From Macrotis lagotis (taxonomy: Eukaryota > Chordata > Mammalia > Peramelemorphia > Peramelidae): 64,000 nt of DNA. How positions within the stretch are numbered: position 1 is the stretch's first letter; each line of letters begins with the position of its first letter. Position numbers and translations under genes: made by a program. The notes beneath the pieces are model-generated. The model did not search any database. It was given only the letters and a program-made list of their open reading frames with translations, and was not told where the DNA came from. Of this stretch, positions 12,175 through 23,559 are shown in pieces. Location: the NCBI RefSeq assembly GCF_037893015.1, contig NC_133658.1, forward strand, positions 888,504,080 through 888,568,079, written 5' to 3'.

Positions 12175-13589
12175 CCAACTAATTTTCAATCTGTGCTGTT
12201 CCATTATTGGAAATCATTTTTATTTCTTTATGGTTAATGAGGTTTTTGTGTCCTAATATATGATCAGGTTTTTTTTGAAGGCACCATGCATACTGAGAAA
12301 TAGATATAAATCTTTCTATTCCCATTCATCACTCTTTAGAGGCCTATCACATTTAACTTAGAAATTCTATTTATTTTATAACTTCTTTCTTTATTTTATG
12401 GCTACCATTGTCTAGGTTTGAATGGGAGTAAATTGAGTTCCCTCATTATTACAGTTTTTCTGAGTATTTTCTCTTGTAACTAATTTAAAATTTTTTCTAA
12501 AAATTTAGAAGTTATGGCATTTAGTGCATATATGTTTAATATAGTATTAATTCATGATCTCTAGTACTTTTTAGAAAAATATAGTTTCCATTGTTTAAAG
12601 CTTTTGATCTATTTATGCTTTTGTTTGTCTGAGATTGCTATTTCTATCACTGCCTTTTTTACTTCAACAGAAGCATAATAGATTCTGCTCTGCCACCTCA
12701 TTTTAACTCTATGATTATTTTTCTATTTTTAATTTGTTTTTTCTAAATGACCTATATTTGGATTTTGGTTTCTATTCCTTTCTGCTATCCTCTCCTATCT
12801 TATCGATGTGTTTATCCCATTTACATTTAAAATTATGATTGCTAACTATATTTTTCTCTGTATTCTATTCTCTCATACTTCTTTTTTTACCCTGTCTCTT
12901 TAAGACTGTTTTGCTTCTGATCCTTGCTTTCCTTATTCTAATATCCTTCTCATCCCCATCCTGCCCCCTTTGTCTTAATACCTTTCCTTCCTACTTCCCT
13001 GTTAAGTAAAACGAATTTCTGTAATCAATTCTGTATGTATGTGTATTCTTCCCTCCTTGAACCAGTTCAGATGAGAATGAGGTTTTCACCAGTGACTCTT
13101 TCCAGTATATAAATCCTTCCTTGTATGTTCAATTTATATAAGATAATTCTCCCCATTCTTTCCCTTCACTCCCCCATCTCCAGTGCTTCTTTCTTCTCCT
13201 TCCTTCCATTTTTCTTTTGAGATCCACCAAAAATAATAGAAATACACTCAGATTTTCTATCTGAGTGGATTCCTTTAAATCATCTGGTGATAATAAAGTT
13301 CTGAGGGGCTACATATAGCATCTTTCCATATAAGAATGTAAACAGTTTGACCTTGCTTAATCCCTTATGATTTCTTACTCATGTTTGCCTTTTTTTCTCT
13401 TGAGTCTTGTGTTTAAATGTCAAGTGTTTCCATTCAAATCTGGCTTTTTCATCAAGAATGTTTGAAAGTCCTCTATTTCATTAAATATCTAATTTTCACC
13501 TTGTAGAATTATATTTACTTTTCCTGGATAAGTTACTCTTGATTGTAATCTTAGATTCTCTACCTATTGGAACAACATTCTTTGCCCTT

Positions 13590-13758
13590 TTCTTTTTTTT
13601 CCCCTTTAATTTTAATTATTGAAGGCAATGAAGTTAAGTGACTTGCCCAAGGTCACACAGCCAGAAAATTATTAATTGTCTGAGATTCGAATTTGAACTC
13701 AGATCCTCCTGGCTGCAGGGCCAGTGCTTTATCCACTGCATCACCTAGCTGCTACTAA
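13590..13758 (-). mobile_element. WSINE1-like SINE, diverged
   Basis: Minus-strand copy with GACTTGCCCAAGGTCACACA and TTTGAACTCAGATCCTCCTG. The tail is interrupted (AATTTTAATTATTGAAGGCA), so it is older than its neighbours. Possible TSD GCCCTT on both sides. Confidence 0.82.
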
Positions 13759-14042
13759 GCCCTTGTTTCTTTATGGTGATGACTGCTGGTAAACTCATGT
13801 GATTCTACTATGATTCCTTGGTACTTGAATTCTTTCTGGATTCTCCTTATGAATTTTGGCTATTCATGAAAGTTGTCATTTTTAGAATTCTTTCCGGAAG
13901 CAGTCAGTTCATTGTGTCAATTTCTACTTTGTCCTCTGGTTCTAAAAGATCTTGAAAATTTTGCTTATAATTTCTTAAACTATGCTGCCTGGACTCTATT
14001 GGGGGAGGGGGGTATATGGGCTTTGGTAGGCCAGTTCTTCTT

Positions 14043-14201
14043 TTTTTTTTTTTTTTTTTAGGTTTTTTGCTAGGCAATGGGGTTAAGTGGCTTGCCCAAA
14101 GCCACACAGCTAGGTAATTATTGTCTGAGACTGGATTTGAACCCAGGTACTCCTGACTCCAGGGCCAATGCTCTATTCACTCTACCACCTAGCTGCCCAG
14201 T
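14043..14201 (-). mobile_element. WSINE1-like SINE nested in L1 copy A
   Basis: Minus-strand copy with a 20-nt T-run (its poly-A tail) and CTTGCCCAAAGCCACACAGC. A short internal deletion (ATTATTGTCTGAG instead of ATTATTAAGTGTCTGAG) is visible. Flanking CCAGTTCTTCTT and CCAGTTATTCTT form an aged TSD. Confidence 0.88.
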
Positions 14202-15568
14202 CCAGTTATTCTTAAATTATCTCTCTGCAGTATATTTTCCAGGTCAGATATTTTTCCTATTAATTAACATTTTCTTCTATTTTAAAAAGTTTTTTGACTC
14301 TATTTTATTTTTTCTTGATGTCTACTAGAGTCATCTGGTTCCACTTGGTCAGTTTTAATTCTTAAGAAGTTATTTTTACCGAATAAGGTTTTGTCTCTCT
14401 TACTGAACTATTAATTCTCTTTTTCATAATTTTTTGTATGGCTGCAATACATAAATAATACAATATTTATTTATGCAATATATAAGTAATATAAATACAT
14501 ATTTATGTAATACCCACTAATAATACAAATGTGTTTATGTAGTATGTATTTCTATAAATGTATGTCTCTGCCACATATATAAAAAACATAAATATGTTTT
14601 GACCAAATTTATATATATATATATAATCAGGTAAAATTCTACAAGCATTTCTTTTTTCCATTTCCCCCTCTACTATTTTTATTTTATTTTTAACAACATC
14701 TTTTGCTTTTCTTTATCTCTTTCTTTAATGATTCTAGGAATTTTTGATGGGTTTATGTACAATCTTCAGAAGCTCTGTTTGCAGATGATTCAAATCACTG
14801 TCTCCTTTTTCTTGAATTTCCCTATCATTACAGAACTTTTTAATAACCAGGTTCTTTTTTGTTTGCTCATTCTTTCAGTCTACTTCTTGATTTTGGTCTT
14901 TATGTTGCTATTAGGCTTTGTTCACTTCAGCAGGGGATGATGTCCGACCTTAATTTTCTAACCTTTATGACTGTTTGCTGTTCTCACAGCGTTGTCTGGG
15001 GGTTTACAAAATTTTAATGCTTCCAAAGTGGAATAGAAAAGTCTTGCTTTCTTGGTATGAGCCTTGGTCTTGGTCTCCTGCCTTGGTTGTTTCACTACAG
15101 GCTTACTTGAGGGGCTAAAGATGGAGTCACCTTTCTGTTTCTAGGAGCAGAGCTAAATTTCTGGAATGTCTTCTGTGCTCATCACTTGTCTAGAGCCATC
15201 CTGTTTGTCTGCCCTGTATTTATAACCTGGAACTGAGTAATATACTACAGAACTGTCAGATGGCACCCATTCCTGCTCCCTGTGCTAATTCAGGGGTCCC
15301 CTAGGACCTCTCTCTGCCCTGGTTCTCCTTACCCCATTGCTCTGCTTGGTTCCCTTTTCATTCCTGTCCGCTGAAATGCTCCCTGTCTCTGCTAATGCTG
15401 TATTGTACTCCTTGCCTCATCCAATGTCTGATGATCTTTATGTCTGTCTTCCCTTAGGAAGATGCCTTGGGCTGAAAAATTAGTTCCCTGTGATCTTTTC
15501 TTGATTTTTGCTGATCAGAATTAGGTCTGGCAAGTTTTCTAGGAAGTTATGGAGTAGGTTTGTTGGAT

Positions 15569-15720
15569 AGGTTTTTTTTTTTGCAAGACAATGGAGCTAA
15601 GTGACTTATCCAAGGTCACACAGCTAGGTAATTATTAAGTGTCTGAGACCAAATTTGAACTCAGGTCCTCCTGACCCCAGGGGCCAGGGCTCTATCCACT
15701 GTGGCACCTAAGTTGCCCCC
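15569..15720 (-). mobile_element. WSINE1-like SINE in the L1 copy A 5' end
   Basis: Minus-strand copy with a perfect TSD, TTGTTGGAT, at 15560-15568 and 15721-15729. It sits about 50 bp inside the 5' end of the antisense L1. Confidence 0.9.
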
Positions 15721-15784
15721 TTGTTGGATTGTTTAAATAGAAATATCTCCTCTTACTTCATCATCTTGATTCTGACTCTCCTCC

Positions 15785-17760
15785 CCATATTTGAATGTTT
15801 AGTCCTTTACTGTTCATTCATGTTTACCTTTTTATGTATTTGAATCTAAAAGTTTATCCATAGCTCTGACCTATTCATCAGAAATGTTTGAAAGTTCTCT
15901 ATTTCATTAAAGGTCCATTTCCTTCCCCCCGTATCTTTATATTCAATTTTGCTAGAAGACTTATTCTCTGCTGTAAACTCATCTTTTGCCTTCTGGAACA
16001 TCTTATTCTAAGATCTTTGCTTCTTTACAGGGTGCTACTAAATCATGTGTGATCTTAATGATGGCTCCTTGGTATTTGAATTCTTTTTTTTTCTTTCTGA
16101 TTTTTCACAGTATTTTTACTTTGATCTGGAAGTTTTTGATTCTGACTGATATTCCTGAGATTTTTAATTTGGGGGTTTCTTTTAGAAGGTAACTGGTGGG
16201 TTCTTTGTATTTCCAGTTTGTTCTCAGATTCTTGGAAATTTAGACATTTTTCTCTTCAGATTTCTTGAAATATGATTTCTAGGTTCTTTTTTTTTTTTTT
16301 TGGTCATTGCATTTAGATAGTCCAGTGATTCTAAAAATTTTTCTCCTCAATCTTTTTTCCAGGTCATTTGTTTCAGCTATGAGAAATCTTACATTTCTTT
16401 CTATTTTTCCAATCCTGACTTTGTTTTACTATTTCCTGTTATCTCATGGAGTCATTGGATTCTGTTTGATCCATTCTAATTTTCAGGAAATTTGTTGCTT
16501 GAGCAATGTTTTGTTTCCCTTTTGCCAAGCTGTTAGTTCCCTTTCCAAATCGTTCTTGCATAATTCTCATTATTTTTTCAACTTTTTGAAGTTCTCTCAT
16601 TCCATTTTTTTAAAAATTTAATTCTTTTGAAGAAAAAAAAAACTTTTGTCATTTCTTCCAGAAATCTCAGTTAAGAGTGTGCCTAAGTTATGCTTCAATT
16701 CAAGGTTTAGCTTGTAGATTTTTGAATCACTCTCTTCTTTGTATCTTGAGCATCCCTGCTACAATGATAGACAGTTATGATGATTTTTTAAAATTTTTTG
16801 TTAATTCTACCAACCTACTTCTTCTTTTTTTTTTTTTAGGTTTTTGCAAGGGGGCCCAAGGCCACACAGCTAGGTCATTATTAAGTGTCTGAGGCTGGAT
16901 TTGAACTCAGATACTCCTGACTTCAGGGCCGGTGCTCTATCCACTGCACCACCTAGCCGCCCCTACCAACCTACTTCTTGACTTTGGACTTGAAGTTAAG
17001 GACCGAGTTCTGTCAAACTTTTGGAAAGAAGGTCTGGGCTAGTCTAGTTGCTGCTTTCTTTGGACAGTCAGTGTTGCGGTATTCTAGAATCTCAGGGACA
17101 AGTTGGGGACTTGCAGTCATCCCAAGTGGTTTAGTCCAGGTCAAGTCTGATTGCTTTTCCCCTGATCTGGGCTCTGGAAGTTCTTGGCCTGAAATTGTTT
17201 TTTCAGATTGGTGGGATTGTAGCCTCCTCCCCTTTGGCCTGGTCTCATGCCTTGGTTATTTCTCTGTAAACTGGGTTAGATACTAGAACTGAAATCCTCC
17301 TATGAACTTGGGTTCTGAGCCTAACTACTGCCCTACTTTTTCCGTTACTGGCTTTTGAACTTCCTCCTTTCCCAGTACAACACTCAGGGACTCCCTATTC
17401 AGGAACATCACTGCTATCTCAAAATTCCCTTCTCATTCCTCCACTGATATGTGACTCAGAACTGAGTAGTGGACACAAACCTGACAGTGAAATGTCCAGA
17501 TATGGGTCTGGGATCCCCTCTTGCCCTGGTATACATCTTTTCATGGGTGTTGGAAAACTCATTTTGTTTCTAGTCTGACCTGTCCCTAGTGGCCCAGAGA
17601 GCTATCTCCCTGTGTCAATGTGGACTGGCAAAATGGCTCAATCTGAATTTTAAAGTATTTTCCCATTGGATTTCTTTTTGTGTCTCCTTTTTGAAGAAGT
17701 TTGTGGATGGAGCTCGCTGCATGACTTCCCTACCATCGCACCATCTTTGGCTATGTAATG
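15785..17760 (-). mobile_element. L1 5' part (5' UTR plus ORF1), antisense (copy B)
   Basis: The 5' end at about 17,755 reads CATAGCCAAAGATGGTGCGA on the minus strand, the usual L1 'CAAGATGG' start. The 5' UTR runs to about 17.0 kb. Degraded ORF1 follows: a QKVEKIMRIMQERFG-like coiled coil near 16.55 kb, then FRITGL-like, and near 16.0 kb the C-terminal-domain phrases. The piece stops just after ORF1 at about 15,785, where copy A begins. It is either a HAL1-like half element or the 5' half of an L1 split by copy A. Confidence 0.6.
16824..16962 (-). mobile_element. WSINE1-like SINE with internal deletion
   Basis: A perfect 17-bp TSD, CTACCAACCTACTTCTT, lies at 16807-16823 and 16963-16979. About 20 bp are missing near the tail: GCAAGGGGGCCCAAGG replaces the usual GCAAGGCAATGGGG...GGCCCAAGG. 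Confidence 0.92.
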
Positions 17761-17764
17761 GAAT

Positions 17765-17899
17765 GAACAGTTTTTACTTAATCTACCTCACAGTCTCCAA
17801 ATGATTATATAATTTACTATTTTAAGGTTTTTAACCTTTCAAACTCTAAAAACAGTAACATGCAAATGATCTGAGGAACCCTAGTACCTTGTAGTTTTT
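17765..17899. other. Short spacer between L1 pieces
   Basis: Nothing recognised apart from AT-rich sequence and a short TG run near 17.9 kb. Confidence 0.4.
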
Positions 17900-18818
17900 G
17901 TGTGTGTGAAAAAGTGTATTTTATTTTTATTTTTTTATTATATAAATATTTTGTTTTCCAATTACATACAATGTTAGTTTCTATCATTCATTTTTGCAAA
18001 GTTTTGAATTTTACAATTTTTTTCTCTCTTCCCTCTTCCCTCCCCCCAACGGAAGGCACTCTGATATAGTCTTTACATTTGCTTTCATGATACTCATAGA
18101 TACAAGTTGAATGTGTTGAGAGAAAAAACAGATCCAAAAGGAAAAATGAAAACATTAGAAATAGCAAAATTACATAATACATAAGACAACTTTTAAAAAT
18201 TGAAGATAATAGCCTTTGATCTTTGTTCATACTCCACAGTTCTTTCTCTGGATATAGGTGACATTCTTCATCACAGATCCCCTAAAATTGTCCCTAATTA
18301 TGGTACTGATAGAGAGGGCAAGTCCATCAGGGTTGATCATTGCTCCATGTTGTTGCTAAGGTGTATAATGTTCTTCTGGTTCTGCTCATCTCTGCTCATC
18401 TCACCTCGAATCCAAGTTTTTCCAGCATTCTCTGAAATTGCATCCCTCCTAATTTCTAACAGAACAATAGTATTCCATCACATACATATACCACAATTTG
18501 TTCAGCCAATTGATGGACATCCCCCCAATTTCCAATTCTTTGCCACCACAAACAGAGCTGCTATGAATATTTTGTACATGTGGTGTTTTGCCCGGTTTCA
18601 TGATCTCTTCAGGATATAGATCCAGTATAGGTATTGCTAGATCAAAAGATATGCACATTTTTATTGCCTTTTGGACATAATTTCAAATTGCTCTCCAGAA
18701 AGGTTGGATCAGTTCATAGCTCCACCAACAATGCATGTCCCAGATTTCCCACATCCCCCTCCAATATTGATCATTATCCTTTCTGGTCATATTGGTCAAT
18801 CTGAGAGGTGTGAAGTGA
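17900..18818 (-). mobile_element. L1 3' part (ORF2 C-terminus and 3' UTR), antisense
   Basis: The minus strand reads a GGTTGGATCAGTTCATAGC-complement phrase, then AAAGAATTGGAAATTGG, then GTATATGTATGTGATGGAAT, followed by a CTCCTGGTTCT-like 3' UTR. This is the same ORF2 C-terminus/3' UTR as in the L1 pieces at 5.2-5.7 kb and 42.2-43.2 kb. It is 5'-truncated. Confidence 0.7.
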
Positions 18819-18833
18819 ATACTTTGTAGTCTT

Positions 18834-18988
18834 TTTTTTTTTTAGGTTTTTGAAAGGTAATGGGGTTAAGTGGCTTGCCCAAGGCCACACAACTAGGTAA
18901 TTATTACGTGTCAGAGGCCACATTTGAACTCAGGTACTCCTGACTCCAGAGCCAGTGCTCTATCCACTGTATGACCTAGCCGCCCCTT
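18834..18988 (-). mobile_element. WSINE1-like SINE
   Basis: Minus-strand copy flanked by ATACTTTGTAGTCTT (18819-18833) and ATACCTTGTAGTCTT (18989-19003), a 15-bp TSD with one mismatch. It lies at the edge of the preceding L1 piece. Confidence 0.92.
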
Positions 18989-19003
18989 ATACCTTGTAGT
19001 CTT

Positions 19004-19395
19004 AATCATTTCCCTATTTTCAACAGATCCTCTCAGTCCTCTCTGTCTTTTGACTGGGCAGTTTCATGCTTTTATTTCATTTTTTAAACATTCAATTCAA
19101 CTTTTATTTTAATTAGATTCATGAGGTAAAATTAAAAGCTACTATAAATATTGTAAAATGTATTATTTTACCTTGGTTTTAAAACACACCTCTAAAGAGT
19201 TATATAACAAAGAAATTCAGGATTATCTGAATTAAAATATTTACCCTTTCCTAATTGTAATTATGAAGAATTATAAAAATATCATGAAAGCCTTGTTGCA
19301 TTTTTTTTTAAATACGACTGGCAAGTTACCCTTTACCAGCTTAACAAATTTGCTGATGGTAAAAGGAAGTGCTAATGCATTATACAGTTAACTTT
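19004..19395. other. AT-rich DNA without a gene
   Basis: No exon or repeat family recognised. Confidence 0.4.
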
Positions 19396-19409
19396 GAAAA
19401 AATACAATA

Positions 19410-19666
19410 GGAGCAGCTAGGTGGCATAGTGGATAAAGCACCGGCCTTGGAGTCAGGAGTACTTGGATTCAAATCTGGTCTCAGACACTTAATAATTACC
19501 TAGCTTGGGGTGGCTAGGTGGCATAGTGGATAAAGCACCAGCCTTGGAGTCAGGAGTACCTGGGTTCAAATCCAGTCTCAGACACTTAATAATTACCTAG
19601 CTGTGTGGCTTTGGGCAAGCCACTTAACCCCATTTTCCTTGCAAAAAAAAAAAAAAAGAAAGAAAA
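19410..19666 (+). mobile_element. Dimeric WSINE1-like SINE in one TSD
   Basis: A first unit (19410 to about 19505) runs from GGAGCAGCTAGGTGGCATAG to TAATAATTACCTAGCT and stops there. A second, complete unit begins immediately (GGGGTGGCTAGGTGGCATAG) and runs to a poly-A tail. A single perfect 14-bp TSD, GAAAAAATACAATA, at 19396-19409 and 19667-19680 encloses both. No duplication lies between the units. This suggests either insertion of a dimer in one event or an internal unequal exchange. Confidence 0.9.
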
Positions 19667-19741
19667 GAAAAAATACAATAAAAATGGATATCTAGGTATT
19701 AACAAGTATATACATCAGTCTATTAAAACAAGAGTTTATTA

Positions 19742-19990
19742 TTTCATATTTTTAAAAAGTTATTTGGCATTTTATTTTCCCCAATTACATATGAAAACAA
19801 CCTTCAACATTTGTTTTTAAAATTTTGTGTTCCAAATTCTCTCCCTTCTTTCTTCCTCATCCCTCTCCTATCAATTAGAAGGCAAGAAATTTGATATATG
19901 ATATATGTGTCATCATCCAAAATATTTCCATATTAACCATGTTGTGAAAGTAAACATAGACCAGAAGAACAAGTGCATTCCAAGTGCACA
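19742..19990 (-). mobile_element. L1 3' UTR fragment, antisense
   Basis: TTATTTGGCATTTTATTTTC...CAATTACATATGAAAACAACC resembles the complement of the L1 3' tail seen in sense at 20.2-20.4 kb (GAATGTTGAAAACTATC). It has no open frame. Confidence 0.5.
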
Positions 19991-20219
19991 GAGATTAGGA
20001 ATGAAGCAAAAAAAAAACCAAACTTATGCTATACAGTGGTATCAAAGAATCTCAGTTTCCACATAGGTCACCCACACCATTGGAAAGACAGCATATTACC
20101 TATGAAGAAATAAGCAGAAGAATATCAGAGATCTATGAACAAAACAGATGGGCTAATCCTGTATAGAGAGCAAGAGAATGTTCCTTTGGTATCCATGCAA
20201 TTCCAAGAGATATAAAGGA

Positions 20220-20400
20220 TGACTAAGATGGAACTATATTAAAAATGATTGTATATATATAATCTATATCAGATTACTCACTGTTAAGTAAAAGAATAGT
20301 AGAAAAATGTGTATCTCATAATCCCTCAAAAAGATGAATGTTGAAAACTATCTTAAAATATAGTTATAAAAAATAAAATATAATAACATTTAAAAAGAAA
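20220..20400 (+). mobile_element. Strongly 5'-truncated L1 insertion
   Basis: About 180 bp of L1 3' UTR (ATCTATATCAGATTACTCACTG-like, then GATGAATGTTGAAAACTATC, then AAAATAAAATATAATA). A perfect 15-bp TSD, AAGAGATATAAAGGA, flanks it at 20205-20219 and 20401-20415. The clean TSD shows a complete target-primed insertion of a very short L1. Confidence 0.85.
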
Positions 20401-20415
20401 AAGAGATATAAAGGA

Positions 20416-21400
20416 AAACACCCAACATATTGAGTGGAATTTCTATGGAGGATTTATCACAGGACATGAACCTAGAGTCACATAGTATGAGAGGACATGG
20501 AAGGTCCAAACTGTATTTTTTGATATATTGAAGTTCCTCCTGGGTTCACTGTGGGGAAAGAACCTAGTAAACTGTTAACATAACCTTGATCTGTCCCTGA
20601 ATCAAAGGTACCTAATCCAGAAAAGATCTTGGAACTGATCTATTCCAACCTTCTTTGAATCCTGAGAATATTATTTAAGTGGACTTCAAAATGGAAAAAA
20701 ACTAAGAAAGAAATTTCAAGGCAGACAGTTGCACAAATACAACCTCACAAAAAACCTCTAGAAGTCAACCTAGACAATCTTCTCTATAAGGTATGCACAA
20801 TAATATTTTCTAGTATCTACGTCCTGTTAGAAATTTGGTCCTTTTGTTTTCAAGTTGAAAAACAAGATTGCTCTGATTCTTGGGATTATCAGTATTAATT
20901 ACAGTATTCAGATTTGGAAAACAAATCTAAGAACCTATATAAGCAAAAATGAAAAAGGAAAAAAACATAGATTAAAAACCCAAAACAAAACAAAAAAAAA
21001 ACCAAACTCTCTAGAAAAACAAAGTAAAAATAAAAAGTTTGCTGCACTATGGATTCAGACACCTTCAATTCTTTCTCTGGACATGGACTGCATTTTTCAT
21101 CATCAGACCTTCACAGCTGTCTTGGATCAATGTATTTCTGAGTATAGCTAAGTCATTCACAGTTCTTCATTGAACGATATTGCTGCTACTTTGTACACTG
21201 TTGTATCACATTTATTGAAAAAAATTCTTTACACCTAGTTTTTAAACAGGTTTTCATGAATAAACATTGTTTTTCTCCTTTTTGGTAATCAAGCTGTTCA
21301 CATACAAAAGGGGCAATACATTCAGTACCTTTTTTTGTTTTGGGTTGTTTTTTTTTTTTGCCATTTACAGGTTTATTTAAATCTTTTATAAACAGTTCTT
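20416..21400. other. Intergenic DNA without a gene
   Basis: AT-rich with A-runs near 20.99 kb. The 98-codon open frame over 20855-21151 has biased, lysine-rich composition from A-runs and no recognisable domain. No repeat family was assigned. Confidence 0.4.
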
Positions 21401-21403
21401 TTT

Positions 21404-21680
21404 CTACCTTTAAGGCAGCTAGATGGCACAGTGGATAGAGTTCTGACTCTGAAGTCAGGAAAACCAGAGTTCCAATCTGACCTCGGACACCTGTGTGACC
21501 GGGGAAAGACATTTAAGCTCTGTTTGTCTCAGTTTACCCAGCTGTAAAGTGGGAATAATAATACTCTAATTGTGAGGAGCAAATGAGAAAATATTTGTTA
21601 AAAATAATATTAAAAAGCACTTTATACAGTGCCTGCAACATAGTAGACACTATATAAATGCTTATTCCCTTTCCTTTCAG
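21404..21680 (+). mobile_element. MAR1/MIR-type CORE-SINE, sense, near full length
   Basis: The tRNA-like head (GGCACAGTGGATAGAGTTCTG, GTTCCAATCTGACC) is followed by the conserved body CTCAGTTTACCCAGCTGTAAAG, GTGGGAATAATAATACTC and TTGTGAGGAGCAAATGAGA. The tail CAGTGCCTGCAACATAGTAG and CACTATATAAATGCTTATTC follows. It differs from the 150-bp SINEs by having the long MIR-like 3' part. Confidence 0.8.
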
Positions 21681-22549
21681 TGGACACACTACTCATACAC
21701 AAAAGGGGTAGCACCTTTACATTTATTAGTTGTGAAAGAAATGGGGAAATTCTCTGATTTCATTGAAATTTTATAATGTTTTAATTTTTGAAGAGACCAC
21801 GACATCAGGGAGGTGATGCCATGACAAGCACATGAATTGGATTTTTTGAGTGGGGGTGGGAGGAGCTGTGCTAAGTCACCACCCTCACTTTCTCCTCCAG
21901 AGCCATCTGGGTCCAATGGTCAAATAGGAATCAGGATGACTGGAGATGACCCTGGATGTAGGGCAATCAGGGTTAAGTGACTTGCCCAAGGTCACACTTG
22001 AAATTTTATAAGTCTCATAATGAAAACTCATCTACTAGGGTAGGTCAACACCTTAGAAACTTTTGCCAAGGTGTCCCAAGAGGGTAAGTGGCTTGTTTAA
22101 ATGTCACACACAGTCAGTATTTATCAGTGCTGAGATTTAACTTCAGGTCTTCCTGATTCCAAAGATAACTGTGGAACCATACCCTGTTTAGTATTTAGCA
22201 TGTGAAAAGATGATTTTAATCTTTCAACTCTTTTGATCTAACATTTATATGAAGTAAAGTAGCCAGGGAAGTTTTTTCACAATCCTGCAGATGAAAAAAC
22301 AGAAGAGGGGAAATACTTGGGCACAGGTCACCCAGTGAAACCAAGAACTCCTGTCTACAAGTTCAGCTATTCCCATTATAATGTTGACCCATTTTAAAAT
22401 GCAAAATTTGCTTCAAGAAGGAACTTGTTAAGTCCTCGGTGCCCAGAATGAATTAACCCCAGAAGGATAGCTTGTCAGAGCTGAAAAGAAGACTGGGGAT
22501 AATCTAGTCCAACTCCCTCATTTGAAAGAAAAACTTTGCAAAGTAAAAA

Positions 22550-23430
22550 CCCAATTCAACTAGGAGAGCACTATACTAGTTGCTAAGGATACAGAGAAAA
22601 AGCTTTCTATCTTCAAAGATTGTAAATTTTACTTTGGATGGAGGGGAAAGGCAATCTTTGAACACATATATGTAATATTACTGCAGTTCAATCATGTCTG
22701 ACTGTGACCTCTTTTGGGATTTTCTTAGCAAAGATACTGGAGTGGTTTGCTATTCCCTTCTCCAGCTCATTCTACAAATGAGGACACTGAGACAAACAGA
22801 GTTAAGTAACTTGCCCAGGGGCACATAGCTAATAAATGTCTGAGGCCAAATTTGAACTCAGACAGATGAGACTTCCTTAATCCAAATCCAGCATTCTATC
22901 CTCTGTAAGCAATATTAAAGCAATTAATAAGAACCACAAGGAAATGGCTCCTGAATTGAACCTCGAAAGAAAACACAATTCTAAAAGATGGAGATGAGGG
23001 TGGAGCACAAGCCAAATATGTAAGGTAATTTGTTTTTGAAACATAGAGATCAGAAATAGAATACTGAAAGTAGAACAGTTTGACTGAAAGAAGAATACAA
23101 TAGAGGTAGTAATAAGTATAAAAAATTATAGGGAAGTCAGATTTTGGAAGACTTTGAATTCTAAGCTAAGAAATTGTATTTTATTCTCAAAGTTACTGAA
23201 CAAGTGAGTGACCTGATCAGGGATATGCTTTAGGAAAATTATTTTTACATCTCTTAGAGGAATAGATTGGAGAAAAGAGAAAATGGAAGCAGAAGCAGGA
23301 TGCAAATAGGAAACTATTGAAATATTATATGTGGGATGAGGAATGTCAGAGTCAAAAAGATGACTTCTGAATGAAGAGATGAATATGGGTAAGAGTTATT
23401 GACTATTTCTTGAATCCCCAAGGTGCTAGT
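22550..23430 (-). mobile_element. L2 fossil, antisense, interrupted
   Basis: AACTAGGAGAGCACTATACTAGTTGC...CTTTCTATCTTCAAAGATTG matches the complement of an L2 3' end. After the SINE at 22665-22910 it resumes with CCTGAATTGAACCTCGAAAG, TTTTGGAAGACTTTGAATTCTAAGC and CTGAACAAGTGAGTGACCTG, all typical of antisense L2. The edges are approximate. Confidence 0.5.
22665..22910 (-). mobile_element. MAR-type CORE-SINE, antisense
   Basis: Contains TTCAATCATGTCTGACTGTG, TGGAGTGGTTTGCTATTCCC and CAAATGAGGACACTGAGAC. The same element occurs in sense at 48190-48415 and antisense at 52872-53110. Confidence 0.65.
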
Positions 23431-23454
23431 GCCTCCCTCCACCTACAATACATA

Positions 23455-23472
23455 CATATATATATATATATG

Positions 23473-23503
<31 letters not shown>

Positions 23504-23505
23504 TG
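23455..23505. repeat. (TA)n microsatellite
   Basis: About 50 bp of alternating TA with two TGTATA/CATATA interruptions. Confidence 0.9.
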
Positions 23506-23559
23506 CATATAACTTTGTAACAAGGTCATCAAGGTCAGCTACTATACTAACCGTACATT

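Larger units (their letters stand above)
10541..15780 (-). mobile_element. L1 LINE, antisense, with internal deletion of the RT region (copy A)
   Basis: Reading down the minus strand, the 5' end at about 15,780 is a GAATCAAGATGATGAAGTAA-like phrase. The 5' UTR follows to about 14.94 kb, then ORF1 remains at about 14.9-13.4 kb (EPEDKVEIDTMN, then ESRKNSSTKES). The ORF2 start and endonuclease region spans 12.85-11.6 kb. Around 11.4 kb the pre-RT region (TNEDRIKAI-like) runs within about 60 bp into the ORF2 C-terminal end (LLVEL, then YPKEI, at about 11.27-11.15 kb). The roughly 2-kb reverse-transcriptase core is absent. The 3' UTR ends near 10.54 kb. Five SINEs are nested inside. The copy is inactive. 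Confidence 0.65.

Noticed and set aside
18200-18619. 139-codon open frame
   Set aside because: It lies antisense to L1 ORF2 C-terminus and 3' UTR, as does the similar frame at 42522-42926.
20855-21151. 98-codon lysine-rich open frame
   Set aside because: Its composition comes from A-runs and no domain or splice context supports it.
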